From a candidate division NPL-UPA2 bacterium (GTDB taxonomy: Bacteria > Bacillota > UBA994): a stretch of DNA of 25,667 nucleotides. Under the pieces are notes generated by a model. It made no database searches and was not told the DNA's origin. It was given only the letters and a program-made list of their open reading frames with translations. The stretch lies in NCBI GenBank assembly GCA_018725205.1, contig QLUB01000010.1, positions 1 through 25,667 of the forward strand, read 5' to 3'. A program made the translations under genes and the position numbers. Shown here one piece after another: positions 14,929-23,270 of the stretch; position 1 is the first letter of the stretch, and each line of letters opens with the position of its first letter.

Positions 14929-14949
14929 GGACCTTGCGACTCAAGGTCC
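14929..14949 (+). other. Second hairpin directly after the terminator
   Basis: GGACCTT, 7-nt loop, AAGGTCC: a perfect 7-bp stem starting the base after the T-tract. It would form the 5' end region of a processed read-through transcript for the ATPase/permease genes and could protect it. No T-run follows. Confidence 0.45.
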
Positions 14950-15001
14950 CGTGAGGTAACATTGATGACGGAAATGAATGCCCTCTAAAGGAGTAGATGG
15001 T

Positions 15002-16525
15002 ATGGGCGTAATCGTCCAGATGGAGAACATCCGGAAGGAGTTCCCCGGGATTGTAGCTTGTGACAATATCTCGCTCGAGCTTAGGCACGGCGAGATACAC
15101 GCATTACTGGGAGAGAACGGTGCCGGCAAGTCCACACTCATGAGCGTGCTGTTTGGTCTCTATCAACCGGACAGCGGCTCTATTCGCGTGCGCGGCAGCG
15201 AAGTGCACATCCCTGACCCTAACGCCGCGAATCGCCTTGGCATTGGCATGGTGCACCAGCATTTTAAGCTTGTGTCTTGTTTTACGGTAACCGAAAATAT
15301 TATACTGGGACTAGAGCCCACACGCGGCCTGTTTGTCGACATTAAGCTTGCGGCAAAGCGGATTAAGGAGTTGTCTGACCGCTATGGGCTGTTAGTCGAC
15401 CCATATGCCTTAATCTCGGACATTTCGGTAGGCATGCAGCAGCGGGTGGAGATCCTAAAGATGCTCTACCGCAATGCCGATATTCTTATTTTTGACGAAC
15501 CCACGGCTGTGCTCACGCCACAAGAGGTGCAGGAACTGACTAAGATCATGTCCAACCTAGCCGCCGAGGGCAAATCTATCTTTCTTATTACGCATAAGTT
15601 GCGGGAGATTAAAGCCATGGCGCAGCGCTGCACGGTTATTAGGCGCGGCCAATTAGTGGGCACTTTGGACGTGGCGGAAGCCTCGGAAGAAACGCTGGCC
15701 GCGATGATGGTCGGACGCGCGGTCTCCTTTGGTGTTAAAAAGGGGCCGACTAAACTAGCGGAGACCGTGCTGGAGTTAGAGGGCGTGCAGGTGCGTGGCC
15801 GAGGCGGTGTGGCACGTGTTAAGAATGTCTCATTTAGCGTTAGGCGGGGAGAAATACTCGGTCTAGCTGGGGTTGACGGCAACGGGCAGAAGGAACTGGT
15901 GGAAGCCCTAGTGGGGCTTCGCCGCCTTGACGGTGGGCGCATCCTGATAAACAAAAGGGACGCCGCCACTCTTTCGGTGCGTGAGCGCATTGCCGCGAGG
16001 TTGGCTTTTATCCCTGATGATCGCCACAAATATGGCCTGATACTAGACTTCTCGCTGGAAGAGAACATGATTCTCAAATCTTTCCATCGCCAGCCTTTTG
16101 CCAAGCAGGGCCTACTCAATTTTCCTGCCATTAGGGCGCACGCGCAGAAGGTGATTGGCGACTTTGACGTGCGTTCCGGCAGAGGGGCTAGCGCCTTGGC
16201 ACGTACGCTATCCGGCGGCAACCAGCAAAAGGCAATTCTTGGGCGAGAAATTGACTCTGACCCTGACCTGCTAGTGGCTGTACAGCCTACGCGTGGTTTG
16301 GACGTTGGAGCAATTGAGTACGTTCACCGGCGGCTAGTTGAGCAGCGTGACAGCGGCAAAGCGGTGCTGCTCGTGTCTTTAGAGCTAGACGAGATCCTAA
16401 CGCTCTCTGACCGTATTGCCGTCATCAGCAATGGGGAACTTGTAGGAATCGTCAACGCACAAGAAACCGATGAGAATGAGATTGGGTTAATGATGACCGG
16501 ACTTAGGCGGGGGGTTGCAAAGTGA
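15002..16525 (+). CDS. Nucleoside ABC transporter ATPase (NupO-type)
   Basis: A 507-residue double-domain ABC ATPase. Domain 1 has Walker A GENGAGKST (37-45), signature ISVGMQQR and Walker B ILIFDEPTAVL. Domain 2 is degenerate at Walker A (GVDGNGQKE) and lacks the usual catalytic Glu (LLVAVQPTRGLD), but keeps a full LSGGNQQK signature; this asymmetry is normal in the sugar/nucleoside (RbsA/NupO) class. ATG 15002 is chosen because AAAGGAG lies just upstream; an in-frame ATG at 14978 precedes that site. Its stop overlaps the GTG of the first permease (GTGA), so they are coupled. Confidence 0.94.
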   Translation: MGVIVQMENIRKEFPGIVACDNISLELRHGEIHALLGENGAGKSTLMSVLFGLYQPDSGSIRVRGSEVHIPDPNAANRLGIGMVHQHFKLVSCFTVTENIILGLEPTRGLFVDIKLAAKRIKELSDRYGLLVDPYALISDISVGMQQRVEILKMLYRNADILIFDEPTAVLTPQEVQELTKIMSNLAAEGKSIFLITHKLREIKAMAQRCTVIRRGQLVGTLDVAEASEETLAAMMVGRAVSFGVKKGPTKLAETVLELEGVQVRGRGGVARVKNVSFSVRRGEILGLAGVDGNGQKELVEALVGLRRLDGGRILINKRDAATLSVRERIAARLAFIPDDRHKYGLILDFSLEENMILKSFHRQPFAKQGLLNFPAIRAHAQKVIGDFDVRSGRGASALARTLSGGNQQKAILGREIDSDPDLLVAVQPTRGLDVGAIEYVHRRLVEQRDSGKAVLLVSLELDEILTLSDRIAVISNGELVGIVNAQETDENEIGLMMTGLRRGVAK

Positions 16526-17616
16526 GACTCATAAGCAAGACCTTTGCCGTATCGCTTGGCGCTATCGGTCTAGGTCTAATCGCAGGCGCAATATTGATGC
16601 TGGTTACCGGCAACAATCCGTTGGCGGGATACTTCCACCTGTTCCGCGGTGGGCTTATGAACATCGAGCGCTTTGGCAACTCCTTAGCCTCATCTACCGC
16701 CCTGATTCTTACCGGCCTTTCTGTGGCGTTTGCCTTTAAGACCGGGCTGTTTAACATCGGGGCTTCCGGGCAGATGCTGATGGGAGGGCTGCTTGCTTCG
16801 GCTGTGGGGCTATACGTGCCGTGGCCGAGGCCTCTCTTGCTGCTGGCGATGTTCTTGGCAGCTTCAATCGGTGGTGGTGCTTGGGGCGCACTGCCAGGGT
16901 GGCTTAAGGTAAAGTTTAACGTGCATGAAGTCGTGTCTACCATCATGATGAACTGGATCGCGTTTTGGACAGTGTCCTATGTTGTTCCCCGCTACCTGCG
17001 CGACATCTTTATGGAGACAGAGTCGCGACGGATCCCTGCCGAGGCATCCCTGAGGACGGAGTGGTTGACGGATCTGTTTCAGGGATCCTACATCAACCTA
17101 GGACTTGTTCTCGCTATTGCCGCTGTGGCAGTCGTTGCCTTCCTGCTGGAGCGGACGGTGCTAGGCTATGAACTAAAGGCGGTAGGACACAACAAACATG
17201 CGGCACAGGCTGCGGGGATAGACATAGATCAGCGCATGGTAACGTCCATGGCTATTGCCGGGGCTCTCGCCGGGCTTGGCGGGTTCGTGTTTTACGCCGG
17301 GTACTCCGTTAATATCCAGATTGGCATTCTCCCGGCTCAAGGGTTTGACGGTATTGCCGTAGCATTGTTGGCATCAAGTTCCCCGTGGGGAGTCTGGGGG
17401 GCCGCCACATTCTTTGGCATCCTGCATACCGGCAAGGGCTTTATGAATGCCATGACCGCGATACCGCCCACTATTGCCGACACCATTATTGCCACGATTA
17501 TCTACTTTGCTGCTACCAGCATTTTGATTGAGACGGTTTGGGATAAGTATAGTAAGAGGCGGGAGCAACGTAGCCCACGCCGCGGACGACCGAGTCCCGA
17601 GCAAGAGGTGAAGTAA
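16522..17616 (+). CDS. Nucleoside ABC transporter permease (NupP-type)
   Basis: A 364-residue permease of the branched-chain amino acid/ribose-like BPD_transp_2 family, with about 9-10 hydrophobic helices. Family segments include FKTGLFNIGASGQMLMGG near residue 75 and GYELKAVGHNKHAAQAAGID, the cytoplasmic coupling loop that meets the ATPase. It starts with GTG overlapping the ATPase stop by 4 nt and ends one base before the next permease, with a basic tail. The N-terminal half is longer than in the partner permease, as is usual for the YufP-like member of the pair. Confidence 0.93.
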   Translation: MRLISKTFAVSLGAIGLGLIAGAILMLVTGNNPLAGYFHLFRGGLMNIERFGNSLASSTALILTGLSVAFAFKTGLFNIGASGQMLMGGLLASAVGLYVPWPRPLLLLAMFLAASIGGGAWGALPGWLKVKFNVHEVVSTIMMNWIAFWTVSYVVPRYLRDIFMETESRRIPAEASLRTEWLTDLFQGSYINLGLVLAIAAVAVVAFLLERTVLGYELKAVGHNKHAAQAAGIDIDQRMVTSMAIAGALAGLGGFVFYAGYSVNIQIGILPAQGFDGIAVALLASSSPWGVWGAATFFGILHTGKGFMNAMTAIPPTIADTIIATIIYFAATSILIETVWDKYSKRREQRSPRRGRPSPEQEVK

Positions 17617-17617
17617 A

Positions 17618-18565
17618 ATGTGGGAAACGATTATCCAGATTACGCCACACGCTGTCGCCTTTACCATCCCACTGCTTGTGGTCAGCCTCGGTGGTCTGTA
17701 CAGCGAGCGCAGCGGCGTCGTTAACATTGGGCTAGAGGGTTTCATGATTGTCGGCATGTTCGCAGGGGCATTGACCGTCGCCACCCTTGCCCCTTCCATG
17801 CAGGGTGCCGCAGTTTGGCTGGGGCTCTTAATGGCTGTATTGGTCGGTGCAGTTTTCGCCCTACTGCATGCCTTTGCCTGCGTCACCCTAAACGCCAACC
17901 AAGTGATTAGCGGCACGGCCATTAACATGGTCGCCGGTGCCTTAACCACTTACTTGGCGCGCAACATTACCGGCAGCGGCAACATTGTCATTCCCATTGC
18001 CTTGCCGCGGCAAAATCTTGCCTATTTGGCCGATATACCAATCATCGGCGAGATGTTCTTTACACGCGCCTACGCCACTACACTGCTTGTACTCGTTATT
18101 TTGGCGGTATCGACAGTACTCTTGTACCGTACTCGCTTTGGCTTGCGGCTGCGCGCGTGTGGGGAGAACCCGCATGCGGCGGATGCGGCGGGGATTAACA
18201 TCTACCGCATGCGCTATATTGCCGTGGCTATTTCCGGGGCACTAGCATCACTCGGGGGAGCTATTTTCCTCGTAACTATTGCTGGGGAGTACAGCGGCAC
18301 GGCAGGGGGACTCGGGTTTCTGGCTTTGGCTGCACTTATCTTTGGACAGTGGAAGCCGCTTGGGCTGCTTGGTGCGACCTTCTTTTTTGGCCTAGCCAGC
18401 ACCGTCGCCAATGTCTCGCGTATATTGCCTTATTTAGCCCACATTCCCGACATAGTGCTGCAGACCTTCCCCTATGTCGTCACCCTATTGGCATTAGTAG
18501 CCTTCTCGCGCTCCTCGCAAGCACCTAAGGCGCTTGGCGAGCCGTATGATAAGGGGAGAAGGTAG
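17618..18565 (+). CDS. Nucleoside ABC transporter permease (NupQ-type)
   Basis: A 315-residue second permease of the same transporter. It shows YSERSGVVNIGLEGFMIVG near the N-terminus and RTRFGLRLRACGENPHAADAAGINIYRMR, the coupling-loop region typical of YufQ-like proteins, among about 8-9 membrane helices. GAGGTGA in the end of the upstream gene provides the ribosome site. The stop codon is followed immediately by palindrome B at 18566, so this palindrome may mark or shape the 3' end of the operon transcript. Confidence 0.93.
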   Translation: MWETIIQITPHAVAFTIPLLVVSLGGLYSERSGVVNIGLEGFMIVGMFAGALTVATLAPSMQGAAVWLGLLMAVLVGAVFALLHAFACVTLNANQVISGTAINMVAGALTTYLARNITGSGNIVIPIALPRQNLAYLADIPIIGEMFFTRAYATTLLVLVILAVSTVLLYRTRFGLRLRACGENPHAADAAGINIYRMRYIAVAISGALASLGGAIFLVTIAGEYSGTAGGLGFLALAALIFGQWKPLGLLGATFFFGLASTVANVSRILPYLAHIPDIVLQTFPYVVTLLALVAFSRSSQAPKALGEPYDKGRR

Positions 18566-18594
18566 GAAGCAAAAGGGACGGAGCCTTTTGCTTC
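18566..18594 (-). repeat. 29-nt palindromic element, copy B
   Basis: Same 11-bp stem as copy A in opposite orientation (loop GACGGAG on the plus strand), starting the base after the NupQ-type permease stop. Together with the next 21 nt it forms a 50-nt block identical, inverted, to 8874-8923. Confidence 0.9.
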
Positions 18595-18650
18595 AGCACA
18601 TAGCACTTAGCACATAGCACATTGTGGAAAGCGGCCAGCGGCCAGCCCAT
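18595..18650. repeat. Heptad array next to palindrome B
   Basis: Eight units in one register: AGCACAT / AGCACTT / AGCACAT / AGCACAT / TGTGGAA / AGCGGCC / AGCGGCC / AGCCCAT. The word changes from AGCACAT to AGCGGCC halfway without loss of phase. It ends about 18 nt before the start codon of the M20 gene. Confidence 0.8.
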
Positions 18651-18668
18651 AAACGCAAGGAGGTACCC

Positions 18669-19823
18669 ATGACTAAACAGGCAATCTACGCGGCCATCGA
18701 TGCCAAGCTCTCGCACTTTACTGCAATCAGCGACTGGATGTATCACCATCCGGAGATCGGACACAAAGAACACCAAGCCGCGAGCATGTTAGCGGGTGAG
18801 CTTAGCGCGCATGGCTTTGCCGTGGAAATGCCTTATGCGGGTCTGGCGACAGCGTTTAAGGCTGTCTACAGGGCAGGCGATGGCCCCACGATTGCGCTTT
18901 TGGCCGAGTACGACGCCTTACCCGGCATCGGGCATGGCTGCGGTCACAACATTATCGGTTGTGCGGCTGTGCTGGCCGCTATCGGCCTGAAAGAGGGCTT
19001 GGGCGAAGGCTGCGGCACCGTCATTGTGTTTGGCGCGCCCGCAGAAGAAGGCGCGGTGGATAATGCCGGCGGCAAGGTGTTCTTAATTGAGCATGGCGCG
19101 TTTGTGGGCGTCGACGCTGCCCTGATGGTGCATCCGGCTACGCGTAACGTAATTGGCGGCTCCTCGAATGCGCGCGAGGCGCTAGAGATAGTCTTCAAGG
19201 GCAAGCCAGCTCACGCCGCTGGGGCCCCGCATGAGGGCATCAACGCTCTAGATGCGGCCATCCAGACCTTCAATGGGTTTAACGCGCTTAGGCAGCATGT
19301 GCAGAGCGACGTGCGTATTCACGGCATTATCAGCGAGGGTGGCGTAGCGCCAAACATTGTCCCGGAGCGCGCGGTTATCCGGCTGTATGTGCGCGCTAGT
19401 GCGGCCGACTATCTGGAGACGGTAGTAGAGAAGGTTAAGAACTGTGCGCGGGCAGGGGCTTTGGCTACCGGCGCAGAGGTTCAGTTTAGGCAGACCGCCA
19501 AGCGCTACAAGAATATGCTGAACAATTCCGTGCTTAGTGCTGTCTTTAAGGCCAACATGGAGGCTCTGGGGGAAGAGATAGAAGAGACGCAAGTTGCAGG
19601 TGCCGGTTCTACCGACATGGCTAACGTGAGCCATGTAGTGCCCGCCATTCACCCCTACATCCGCATCTCTGACAGCAAGCTAGTGGGACACAGCCGGGAA
19701 TTCGCGGATGCCACGCTTACACCTGCGGCGCATGCCGGACTTGCCGTTGGCGCAAAGGCCATGGCGGGCACGGTGGTGGATATCTTTGGCCGACAGGACT
19801 TGCAGCGCGCGCTATCCCGCTAG
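18669..19823 (+). CDS. M20-family amidohydrolase/aminoacylase
   Basis: A 384-residue zinc-dependent M20 hydrolase of the ACY1L2/AbgB-like branch. Metal and catalytic motifs: LLAEYDALPGIGHGCGHN, GAPAEEGAVDNAGGK, and a dimerisation-domain His in PAHAAGAPHEGINALDA; the STDMANVSHVVPAIHPYI segment is typical of this branch. It probably cleaves an amide bond of an N-acyl or aminobenzoyl amino acid, or a small dipeptide. ATG 18669 has AAGGAGG 6 nt upstream. It follows the nucleoside transporter in the same direction but is separated by palindrome B and its heptads, so a shared role is only a suggestion. Its 3' end overlaps the convergent next gene by 12 nt. Confidence 0.9.
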   Translation: MTKQAIYAAIDAKLSHFTAISDWMYHHPEIGHKEHQAASMLAGELSAHGFAVEMPYAGLATAFKAVYRAGDGPTIALLAEYDALPGIGHGCGHNIIGCAAVLAAIGLKEGLGEGCGTVIVFGAPAEEGAVDNAGGKVFLIEHGAFVGVDAALMVHPATRNVIGGSSNAREALEIVFKGKPAHAAGAPHEGINALDAAIQTFNGFNALRQHVQSDVRIHGIISEGGVAPNIVPERAVIRLYVRASAADYLETVVEKVKNCARAGALATGAEVQFRQTAKRYKNMLNNSVLSAVFKANMEALGEEIEETQVAGAGSTDMANVSHVVPAIHPYIRISDSKLVGHSREFADATLTPAAHAGLAVGAKAMAGTVVDIFGRQDLQRALSR

Positions 19824-20834
19824 CGCCTGCGCCCAGTCGGACATAGCCCGCATCAGTGTCTGCTGCAGCCATGCGTTCCAAGGTTCCACACCATGGTTGT
19901 GGCGATGCATCGCCCGGACAAAGCGAGGTAGATAATCCGCCCATCCGAGTATGGTAACCCATGTGTAGTCGTGGCGAAACTCAGCTAGCTCTATGGTTTC
20001 CCCGATATGGGTGCCTAGGTGGCACAAATAGTGCCGGAGCACAGCCTCTTTATCTAGGTGCTTAAAGCGGGGCTGTTCGTGCAACAAACCGATATTTAGG
20101 ATGTCTAGCATGCCTGGCCCAAGGCCGATCAGCTGATAGTCCATCAGCAAGGCTTGACCTTGACTCTCAGCACTTCGCGACAGACCTATATTCAGCGGGT
20201 AAAAGTCGTTGTGGAGTAGTGTTAGGGGTAGATGCGCGAGTGCGCTAGGCAGACCGTTTAGGCTAAGATGAAGGCGCGGGTGGAGATAAACCTGCTCGAC
20301 GGTTGAGCGCGTCCAGGCATTTTCGTAGAGGGCACCGAGTAGAGTATGTGCCTCCTCCGCCTCAAATTCTTGGCGCGGGTCTTGCTTGAGCCAGCCTAAA
20401 GGCCCGCACCCGGCAAGCGCGCGCGGTGCCCGCCCGTGCAGGGCCGCATAGACTTCCACTACCGCAAGCATTTCGACGGTAGTCCACTGGTGATCTAAGG
20501 CAGGAATTGCGTAGCGATGCGCAACGTCTTCCAGTAAAATATAGTTCACTTCATCTGAAACTGCCCCACTAGCGAGTAGTTGCGGGGCAGGTGTTTCAAG
20601 CAGGGGCAGAAGACGGGTGTAGAACATGTACTCCGCAATGTCACTTTGCGGGTGTCCTAGGCGCAAGTAGTCCGGCATCAGGGTGCGCGAAGACACCTTA
20701 AGCACCGCTGTCGAATCAAAAGCACTCAGCCGATAGACCAAGCAGCCGCTTTCGCCGAGCGTAATTTGCTTGAGTTTGGCATGGCGGAATGGATATGGAA
20801 GTCTGCGACGGATGTCTGCGAGTATAGCCTGCAT
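19812..20834 (-). CDS. APH/choline-kinase-fold phosphotransferase
   Basis: A 340-residue protein of the aminoglycoside-phosphotransferase/choline-kinase superfamily. The catalytic loop is LLHNDFYPLN (Asp210, Asn215) and the metal-binding Asp232 follows in LLMDYQLIGLGPGMLDI, replacing the usual IDWE. The N-lobe has VLKVSSR as a possible ATP-contacting Lys47. Many members phosphorylate small alcohols or sugars rather than antibiotics, so resistance should not be assumed. ATG 20834 has GGGAGAGG before it. It lies 29 nt after the GDT1-like gene and is likely in the same transcript; it ends 12 nt inside the convergent M20 gene. Confidence 0.8.
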   Translation of the reverse strand: MQAILADIRRRLPYPFRHAKLKQITLGESGCLVYRLSAFDSTAVLKVSSRTLMPDYLRLGHPQSDIAEYMFYTRLLPLLETPAPQLLASGAVSDEVNYILLEDVAHRYAIPALDHQWTTVEMLAVVEVYAALHGRAPRALAGCGPLGWLKQDPRQEFEAEEAHTLLGALYENAWTRSTVEQVYLHPRLHLSLNGLPSALAHLPLTLLHNDFYPLNIGLSRSAESQGQALLMDYQLIGLGPGMLDILNIGLLHEQPRFKHLDKEAVLRHYLCHLGTHIGETIELAEFRHDYTWVTILGWADYLPRFVRAMHRHNHGVEPWNAWLQQTLMRAMSDWAQALAG

Positions 20835-20863
20835 TTACCTCTCCCTTTCGCCGTGGAACATCG

Positions 20864-21565
20864 CTACCGCCTATATCGGCGCGACTCGCGGGCGCGGTAG
20901 CGGCGCGCGCGCGCTGGATGTCTGAGTTTGGTCCAGCCCCAGGCAGTAGCCAAGAGGAGCAGAGATAAGAGAAGTACAGGTAAAGTGCCAAGGGGCGTGA
21001 GAACAAGATAGCGCCGGAGTCCCACCAGCCCAAAAGAAATGAAGACTACCGCCGCCCCGATTTTCAGTGCGCGTGGCGGGATGTATGTGGCGAGCTTAGC
21101 GCTAGCTAGGATGGCCAGCGCCTGAGCGGCAAAGAGCCCTAGTCCTGCCCCTATCCATGTGGCCAGCGGCGCAGCCTGCTTTGCGGCCAGACCTAATGTG
21201 ACTAGCTGTGTCTTGTCGCCAAGTTCTGCTAGGAAAAACGCCATGCAAACTGCCGCTAGGGGATGGTGGGATGCTTTAGGGACATCAGGACAGTCTCCCT
21301 CACCAGACGGTGTACGCAGTGACCACAGTCCAAAACCGATAAACCCCAGTGCAGCTAGGGGCTCTAGTAGCGATAGGGGGATTAGGTGGTTTAGGCCCTC
21401 ACCTAAGGCCACCGCCACCGCAGTATTCATGAGGGCAGCGACGAGTGCGCCTAGAAGCACGCGCGGCGCGCCGAACTTGGCCGTCAGCCCTAAGCAGATA
21501 AGCTGTGTTTTATCGCCGAGTTCCGCCAGAAAAACAATTGCTGCAGTCAACACTAATGTAGACAT
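20864..21565 (-). CDS. GDT1/TMEM165-family Mn2+/Ca2+ exporter
   Basis: A 233-residue membrane protein of the UPF0016 family, made of two repeated three-helix halves, each with the diagnostic ELGDKTQL motif (from residues 15 and 114). Family members export Mn2+ or exchange Ca2+/H+. ATG 21565 is chosen because AAGGGG lies about 10 nt upstream and the protein then begins at the first membrane motif; the frame is open for a further 67 residues upstream but that part is unlike the family and overlaps the promoter of the divergent yitT. The C-terminus is a basic Arg-rich tail. First gene of a two-gene unit with the APH-fold gene. Confidence 0.92.
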   Translation of the reverse strand: MSTLVLTAAIVFLAELGDKTQLICLGLTAKFGAPRVLLGALVAALMNTAVAVALGEGLNHLIPLSLLEPLAALGFIGFGLWSLRTPSGEGDCPDVPKASHHPLAAVCMAFFLAELGDKTQLVTLGLAAKQAAPLATWIGAGLGLFAAQALAILASAKLATYIPPRALKIGAAVVFISFGLVGLRRYLVLTPLGTLPVLLLSLLLLATAWGWTKLRHPARARRYRARESRRYRR

Positions 21566-21616
21566 AGTAGATGCCCCTTTCTGGCGGTCACTAAGGCGGC
21601 CTTCAGCCAAGCATAC

Positions 21617-21645
21617 TTGACCTCTTTGCGCCATCCAAGTAGTAT
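21617..21645 (+). promoter_or_regulatory. Candidate promoter of yitT
   Basis: TTGACC and TAGTAT are 17 nt apart on the plus strand between the divergent GDT1-like and yitT genes. The -35 is one base from consensus; the -10 is moderate, and an overlapping TATACT lies 3 nt further on. Confidence 0.4.
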
Positions 21646-21713
21646 ACTGCCAAGCACCACCGCTAAAGTCTATGAGCGGCGGTTTACGACTATACTCGAG
21701 CGGGAGTGACGAC

Positions 21714-22565
21714 TTGAAAAAGCCACTGGCTACTATGCGGCTGCTGCTTACCATTGCGCTTGGCACTTCGTTGTCTGCGGTTGCCTTTAATCAATTCCTA
21801 ATTCCCAACCGCATGCTTTCAGGCGGGCTCGCCGGGCTGAGCATTATTGTCAACAATCTTACGGGCTGGCCGACTGGGGTGATGGTGCTCCTGCTGAATA
21901 TACCAGTCCTCTATCTTGGGTACAGGCATATCGGCGGCAGGTTTATCCTGCTTACTAGCCTCGCCGTGTTAAGCTTCTCGCTGCTGCTTGACCTTGTGCC
22001 TGTGCAGGCGGTAGTAGACGACCTGCTGTTGGCCGCGATCTTCGGCGGGGTGGTCAATGGGCTGGGGTTAGGGCTCGTGTTAAGAGCTGGCGGCTCTACC
22101 GGTGGTACAGACGTGCTGGGAGTCATCGCTAACCGTAAACTAGGCATCTCCATTGGCGAAGTCCTGATGGGGTTTAACGTCATCATCGTGGCTGCGGGTG
22201 CCCTGTTGTTTGACCTTACCTCGGCGCTCTATACATCAATCGCTATGTTTGTCGCCGCGCGCGTCATTGACACCTTACAAGCCTCGCATGGGAGGAAGAG
22301 CGCACTGATTGTCTCTCGCTACGCTGACGAAATCGCGCGGGCGATCAACACCAAACTAGAGCGGGGAGTGACCTTTCTCTACGGCGAAGGTGCTTACAGT
22401 CATTCCCAGCTTAAAGTAATTCTCTGTGTGCTGACCAGATATGAAGTTGCCGAGCTAAAAGAAGTTGTCTTGCAGATAGACCCACAGGCCTTTATGACAA
22501 TATCCGACACCAACGAAATCATAGGCCGCTTTGCCGCCCATAACCCCCTCCGCGCCCTCAAATGA
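21714..22565 (+). CDS. YitT-family membrane protein (DUF161 + DUF2179)
   Basis: A 283-residue protein with five or six N-terminal membrane helices (NQFLIPNRMLSGGLAGLSII, then GLGLVLRAGGSTGGTDVLG, both family hallmarks) and a C-terminal soluble DUF2179 domain of about 80 residues (from ALIVSRYADEIARAI). The molecular role is unknown; such proteins are common in Bacillota. TTG 21714 is preferred as start because CGGGAG lies 8 nt upstream and the protein then begins like its relatives (KKPLATMRLLL); an in-frame ATG at 21672 would add 14 residues with no ribosome site. Palindrome C begins 7 nt after the stop. Confidence 0.9.
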   Translation: MKKPLATMRLLLTIALGTSLSAVAFNQFLIPNRMLSGGLAGLSIIVNNLTGWPTGVMVLLLNIPVLYLGYRHIGGRFILLTSLAVLSFSLLLDLVPVQAVVDDLLLAAIFGGVVNGLGLGLVLRAGGSTGGTDVLGVIANRKLGISIGEVLMGFNVIIVAAGALLFDLTSALYTSIAMFVAARVIDTLQASHGRKSALIVSRYADEIARAINTKLERGVTFLYGEGAYSHSQLKVILCVLTRYEVAELKEVVLQIDPQAFMTISDTNEIIGRFAAHNPLRALK

Positions 22566-22572
22566 AAACGTT

Positions 22573-22601
22573 GAAGCAAAAGGGACGGAGCCTTTTGCTT
22601 C
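22573..22601 (-). repeat. 29-nt palindromic element, copy C
   Basis: Identical to copy B in sequence and orientation, between the convergent yitT and ribU genes. Its flanks are unrelated to those of A and B on the left side, which fixes the element's limits at exactly the 29-nt palindrome. Confidence 0.9.
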
Positions 22602-22603
22602 AT

Positions 22604-22636
22604 GAGGAAAGAAACAAGAATCAAGCGACAAGAGAG
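22604..22636. repeat. Heptad array next to palindrome C
   Basis: GAGGAAA / GAAACAA / GAATCAA / GCGACAA / GAGAG: degenerate units with G at the first position of each, in 7-nt register, from 2 nt after the palindrome to the ribU stop codon. The most diverged of the arrays. Confidence 0.5.
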
Positions 22637-23200
22637 CTAACTGTTTACACTAAAGCGCTTTAAGAACGGAGCGAGCGCAAGATACAGCGGCAAGGTAATA
22701 AGAGTGCTCAGCGCTGCGCGCGCGGCATTAAAAGGCACAATAGCCGTCCAAAGAAGTTCGGCGTGCTGCGCGTGTGGCACGCCCCAAGCTGCGAGCGCCC
22801 AGTACAGGTTCGAAGCATACATAACAACCGACATCACCAAACCCCCGGCGACCATACCTAGGAGCGCGCCCCATTTGTTTGGCAGTTTGCGGTAGACTAG
22901 CCCAGTGACAAAAGCGAATGTAGCCGAAGCCAAAAGGTTTTGGATAGAGCCAATCGGCCCGCCCGTGCCCTTAGTCAAAAAGAACAGCGCAACTTTTACT
23001 AAAGCAATGACGCCCCCGGCAAGTGGTCCGAGCATCAAACTGCCAATCAGCGTCGGGACGTCGCTCGGGTCATATTTGAGAAAAGGCGCGGCCGGAATCA
23101 GGGGGATCTGGAGTACGAACATAAGCAGATAGCTCATGCCCGCCAACATGGCCATAGTTACTAGTTTGCGCAGGTTCTGGCGACGCTTGTCTTGGTTCAC
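22637..23200 (-). CDS. ribU: Riboflavin ECF-transporter S component RibU
   Basis: A 187-residue membrane S-component that binds riboflavin and docks to a shared energy-coupling module (EcfAAT, not in the window). About six helices; family segments are LVTMAMLAGMSYLLMF, FLKYDPSDVPTLIGSLMLGP and the GTGGPIGSIQNLLAS loop. GTG 23200 is the start, with TAGGAGG 6 nt upstream; the frame is open further up only because it runs through the riboswitch terminator. The substrate is supported by the FMN riboswitch directly upstream. Transcribed alone from its own promoter. Confidence 0.95.
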   Translation of the reverse strand: MNQDKRRQNLRKLVTMAMLAGMSYLLMFVLQIPLIPAAPFLKYDPSDVPTLIGSLMLGPLAGGVIALVKVALFFLTKGTGGPIGSIQNLLASATFAFVTGLVYRKLPNKWGALLGMVAGGLVMSVVMYASNLYWALAAWGVPHAQHAELLWTAIVPFNAARAALSTLITLPLYLALAPFLKRFSVNS

Positions 23201-23212
23201 TTTAATTCCTCC

Positions 23213-23246
23213 TAAAAATAACTGCCCCGACAAACAATCGGGGCAG
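23213..23246 (-). terminator. FMN riboswitch terminator
   Basis: CTGCCCCGA, 7-nt loop, TCGGGGCAG, then TTATTTTT on the minus strand, ending at the ribU ribosome site. Alternative pairing: TAACTG at the 3' foot of aptamer helix P1 (23268-23273) is complementary to CAGTTA at the terminator's 3' side (23219-23224), an antiterminator that excludes both. A small hairpin AAACCA/TGGTTT (23251-23266) lies between. Confidence 0.9.
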
Positions 23247-23270
23247 GAGCAAACCAAAGATGGTTTACAG

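Noticed and set aside
18566..18594. Palindrome B as the intrinsic terminator of the transporter operon
   Set aside because: The stem is strong, but no T-tract follows and identical copies occur at places unrelated to 3' ends (copy D between promoters).
18624..18668. Upstream GTG start for the M20 gene
   Set aside because: It would translate the heptad array; AAGGAGG directly before ATG 18669 marks the real start.
21566..21671. yybP-ykoY manganese riboswitch before the GDT1-type exporter
   Set aside because: Expected because of the exporter, but the conserved aptamer blocks are not recognisable on the minus strand of this leader.
21566..21766. 67-residue N-terminal extension of the GDT1-like protein
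   Set aside because: The extension is not hydrophobic, is unlike the family, and covers the start region of the divergent yitT gene; a ribosome site precedes ATG 21565.
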